From the NCBI GenBank assembly GCA_023376005.1, contig CM042141.1, positions 90,719,831 to 90,783,830 on the forward strand: a stretch of 64,000 bases of DNA, given 5' to 3'. The stretch comes from Doryteuthis pealeii. Taxonomy: Eukaryota > Mollusca > Cephalopoda > Myopsida > Loliginidae. The notes beneath the pieces are model-generated. The model worked only from the letters and a program-made list of their open reading frames with translations. It had not been told where the DNA came from and did no database searches. A program made the position numbers and the translations under genes. Below are positions 61,424 through 64,000 of this stretch, in pieces (position 1 is the stretch's first letter; the number at the start of each line of letters is the position of its first letter).

Positions 61424-61980
61424 GAATACTTGAAACCATATAATTGCTTAAAAATTATTAGTATTAGATAGGAATACTTGAAACCATATAATTGCTTGAA
61501 AATTATTAGTATCAGATAATAATATTTGAAACCATATAATTGCTTGAAAATTATTAGTATCAGATAATAATATTTGAAACCATATAATTGCTTGAAATTA
61601 TTAGTATTAGATAAGAATACTTAAAACCATATAATTGCTTGATATGGAAATTATTAGAGTTATATATGAATACTTGAAGCCTTATAATTGTTTGAAAATT
61701 ATTAGTATTAGATAGGAATACTTCAAACTATATGATTGCTTGAAAATTATTAGTATTAGGGTTATTTCCTATAACTCCAACATAAACAAAGGGAACCACT
61801 CTTGACTGATAAATTATTTATTGATCTACTAGGAAAAAGGAAGATGGGGTTAGGGTTTAGGGTAAGGGTTAGTTTAATGGGAAAATAAATAAATAATTTA
61901 TCAGTCAAGAGTGGTTCATCTTTGTTTATGTTTGAGTTATAGGAAATAACTAGTATTAGATATGAATATTTGAAACTATA
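61424..61980 (+). repeat. 48-bp minisatellite, interrupted
   Basis: About seven units with GAAACCATATAATTGCTTGA and ATTATTAGTATTAGAT, starting every 47-53 bp. The array is interrupted at 61761-61950 by an inverted-repeat element and continues for one part-unit to about 61980. Confidence 0.85.
61761..61950. mobile_element. Inverted-repeat element with TTAGGG-like interior, inserted in a minisatellite
   Basis: GTTATTTCCTATAACTC (61761) pairs with GAGTTATAGGAAATAAC (ending 61950). The arms extend about 60 bp, through ACCACTCTTGACTGATAAAT. The interior has GGTTAGGGTTTAGGGTAAGG and then AGTTTAATGGGAAAATAAAT, as at 1684-1903. TAGTATTAG stands on both sides (61751-61759 and 61951-61959), an apparent 9-bp target duplication. 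Confidence 0.75.
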
Positions 61981-62345
61981 TCATCATCATCATCATCATC
62001 ATAATCATCATCATCATCGTCGTCATCGTCATCACACTAACAGCACAGATTTCTATGATTCTCTCTCACCACCCATCCCTCTCAGTCATTGCTCCTAGCA
62101 AGTCCTCCTTAAAACATCCAGTATCTGCACAGAGCTGATCAATGAAAGTCCTTGCAGGTTGGCCCACTGTGGTGTGTCCATGTGGAATTGTCCAGAGGAG
62201 AACACCACTTATGAGTTTGTTCTTACTTCTCCAGTGTCCAGTGTGTCTTGTTCATCTTACTTGGATGGTTTGTGTGATAGGAGGTAAGTGGCCATACAGC
62301 TGCTTTTTTGTGGGATGCTGCTTTCAGGATTTGTTCAAGACAGCA
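61979..62345 (-). mobile_element. LINE C-terminal fragment (family 2), copy 3, with (ATC)n tail
   Basis: The minus-strand frame contains LLWTIPHGHTTVGQPARTFI and DQLCADTGCFKEDLLGAMTE then RDGW and a stop. The 3' side runs into ATC/GAT repeats (61979-62033). It is the most readable of the three copies. Confidence 0.65.
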
Positions 62346-62671
62346 TGAAAATCATTTTTTTTCTTTGAATTGTTTAGCTAAAGTTCAAGTAGTGCAGGCA
62401 TACAGTAGCACTGACACGGTTACAGCTTGGAAAAATTCTCACTTTATCTTATGAGAAAGATTAGATTTCTATATGATTGATAATCTGTCTATAGTAGTCT
62501 ACGCCTTTCCTATGCATAAGTTGACATCACTTTCTGTAGATGAGATATTACTACTTAGGTATGTGAAATTATATAACTGGGAAAATTTTTACTTGAACAT
62601 ATAATTGTTTGCTAATAATTATTATCATTAGTTACTTGAAATTGCTGGCACAAAAAAAGGCTGACCTTATC

Positions 62672-62815
62672 ATCAAATAACCCAAGGGTTGACATGCTAC
62701 AAAACCAACCAACCAACCAACCAACCAACCAACCAACTCTTTCATCATTTTATAATGGTCAGACAGAGTGGGTAGTACCTATTAGGGCCCCATCTATGGG
62801 TCAATTGGATGTTTG
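62672..62815 (-). mobile_element. SINE-C fragment with (CCAA)n
   Basis: Minus strand: the GGTT repeat (62740-62704), the ACAACCCTTGGGTTATTTGA-like start, and AGGTACTACCCACTC further out. The parts are rearranged relative to the full-length copies. Confidence 0.55.
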
Positions 62816-64000
62816 CAAGTTAATGTAAATTATTTCTACCAGTTTATTAATACACATGAAGTTAATGAAAAACCTAACATAAAATAATTTGAATAATTTC
62901 GATATTTCCGACTGTTGTCCTTATCTTTATTGTGTATAAACACAACATTTAAATTACCTGAAAAAAAGTAATCTTCAGATGATTACCCATGAATTCAAAC
63001 TTGATTTCTGAGGTGAAATCATTACCAGTAGCTAACAACCATCATAAAAATTATTCATATCAAGTCTCATATCATAAATACATCCAAGTATAAGTTTATA
63101 TACCAATATATTGATACATTGAGTTAATGTAAATTATTATATATAACAAGAATGAATAAAACAAAAACATCTTCAGTATAAAATAACCCAAAGTTTTTAC
63201 ATGATATAAAATCCAACCAACTAATTAACTTTATGAAAGATTTACATAAACTAATATAAAGAATATAATGAACTTATAGTCACAATGTAATAATCAGTTC
63301 ATCTTAGTAAGGAAAATTTAAAAATTTATTTTCTCCTATAAGTTGAGAAAAGAACTAGGTCAAAGTATACGTTTCTTAAAGTTTTATTGTTTCTATTATT
63401 GGATATTTGTAAACTATGTGGTTAATAAGTCTTTTGCACTTAGAATGATCCTGGTGAATACAATACATTCTTTTCCTATTCTCTAATAAAGAAAGATGTT
63501 ATGCAAAAATAGCATTTGCTTGATTTCTCATTTTATTTACACTGTCTCACAATCGTCATTATGCCTAACGTCTGAAATAAATACGCAAACATAACGACTA
63601 TTATAGGACAGACAGGAGTAGCACTATTTATAATTTCTAAAAAAAAAATCAAAAAAATCATAGAAGTTAGTATACAATGTACTAATAATAGAAATGAAAT
63701 TAAGAACTTGTTTGCGAGCAGGTTGTAAAAAACACCCACACTTATGAATTTGCTGTTCAGGTACAGCCTGTTTTACATTTAGGCATAAACTAAACAAGAT
63801 GGAGTCTAGCATTGGCATACAAGTCAGGGAGTGGCTGCAGCACCCCCAGGGACAAATGAATTGTACATTTTCAGGGCAAATCATTGTTTTAATTTATTTA
63901 CCACACATCCCATGGTATGCAGGTCAGGTACAAGGCCCTATTAATGTGGGACCACCTACAAACCAAAGCTCATAGGATGGCAGGCACAAAAAAGTGCGTT
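62816..64000. other. AT-rich sequence, no gene recognised
   Basis: Contains a diverged half-copy (62897-62946) of the 33.9-kb hairpin and a SINE-C end remnant at about 63180-63230. The less AT-rich end (63740-64000) shows no recognisable exon. Confidence 0.4.

Overview
The window is AT-rich eukaryotic genomic DNA dominated by repeats. It carries one recognisable protein-coding gene, the large subunit of the splicing factor U2AF (U2AF2, U2AF65), on the minus strand from 57520 to 39169. Twelve coding exons with GT-AG borders join without a frame break into a 470-residue protein with the full family layout: RS domain, U2AF35-binding tryptophan motif, RRM1, RRM2 and C-terminal UHM. The many tRNA-derived SINEs with (TA)n tails, the TTAGGG-type repeats, the TAA-associated LINEs and the protein sequence suggest a lophotrochozoan, most likely a mollusc and possibly a cephalopod. 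That assignment is inference.

Layout. 1-8 kb: SINEs, a telomere-repeat-bearing inverted-repeat element, and a cluster of at least eight broken fragments of a non-LTR retrotransposon with a restriction-like endonuclease, most of them bordered by (TAA)n or (ATT)n. 8-21 kb: further LINE and SINE pieces, a large inverted-repeat element with GGTACCACC ends, unexplained reading frames at 15.4-16.2 kb, a hammerhead-ribozyme-like motif at 16.93 kb, and very AT-rich DNA. 21-27 kb: an array of duplicated, partly frameshifted Ser/Glu-rich coding modules on the minus strand (22.5-26.5 kb), then another GGTACCACC element. 27-39 kb: AT-rich DNA with four fold-back elements, one an almost perfect 58-bp hairpin, and several copies of an unclassified repeat of about 420 bp.

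39-57.7 kb: the U2AF2 gene. Its introns hold SINEs, a CR1/L2-type LINE tail, a 46-bp minisatellite, a 744-bp fold-back element, and long sense-strand U/UC tracts. The TATA-less upstream region carries ZNF143-, ETS- and YY1-like motifs. 57.7-64 kb: AT-rich DNA with SINEs, LINE tails, a mariner-like fragment, and a 48-bp minisatellite interrupted by a second telomere-repeat-bearing element.

No rRNA gene, intact tRNA gene, CRISPR array, complete transposase gene or second conserved gene was recognised. Inverted-repeat and hairpin structure is unusually dense, including inside the U2AF2 introns. Intron and exon borders were placed by hand from splice consensus and known family sequence.
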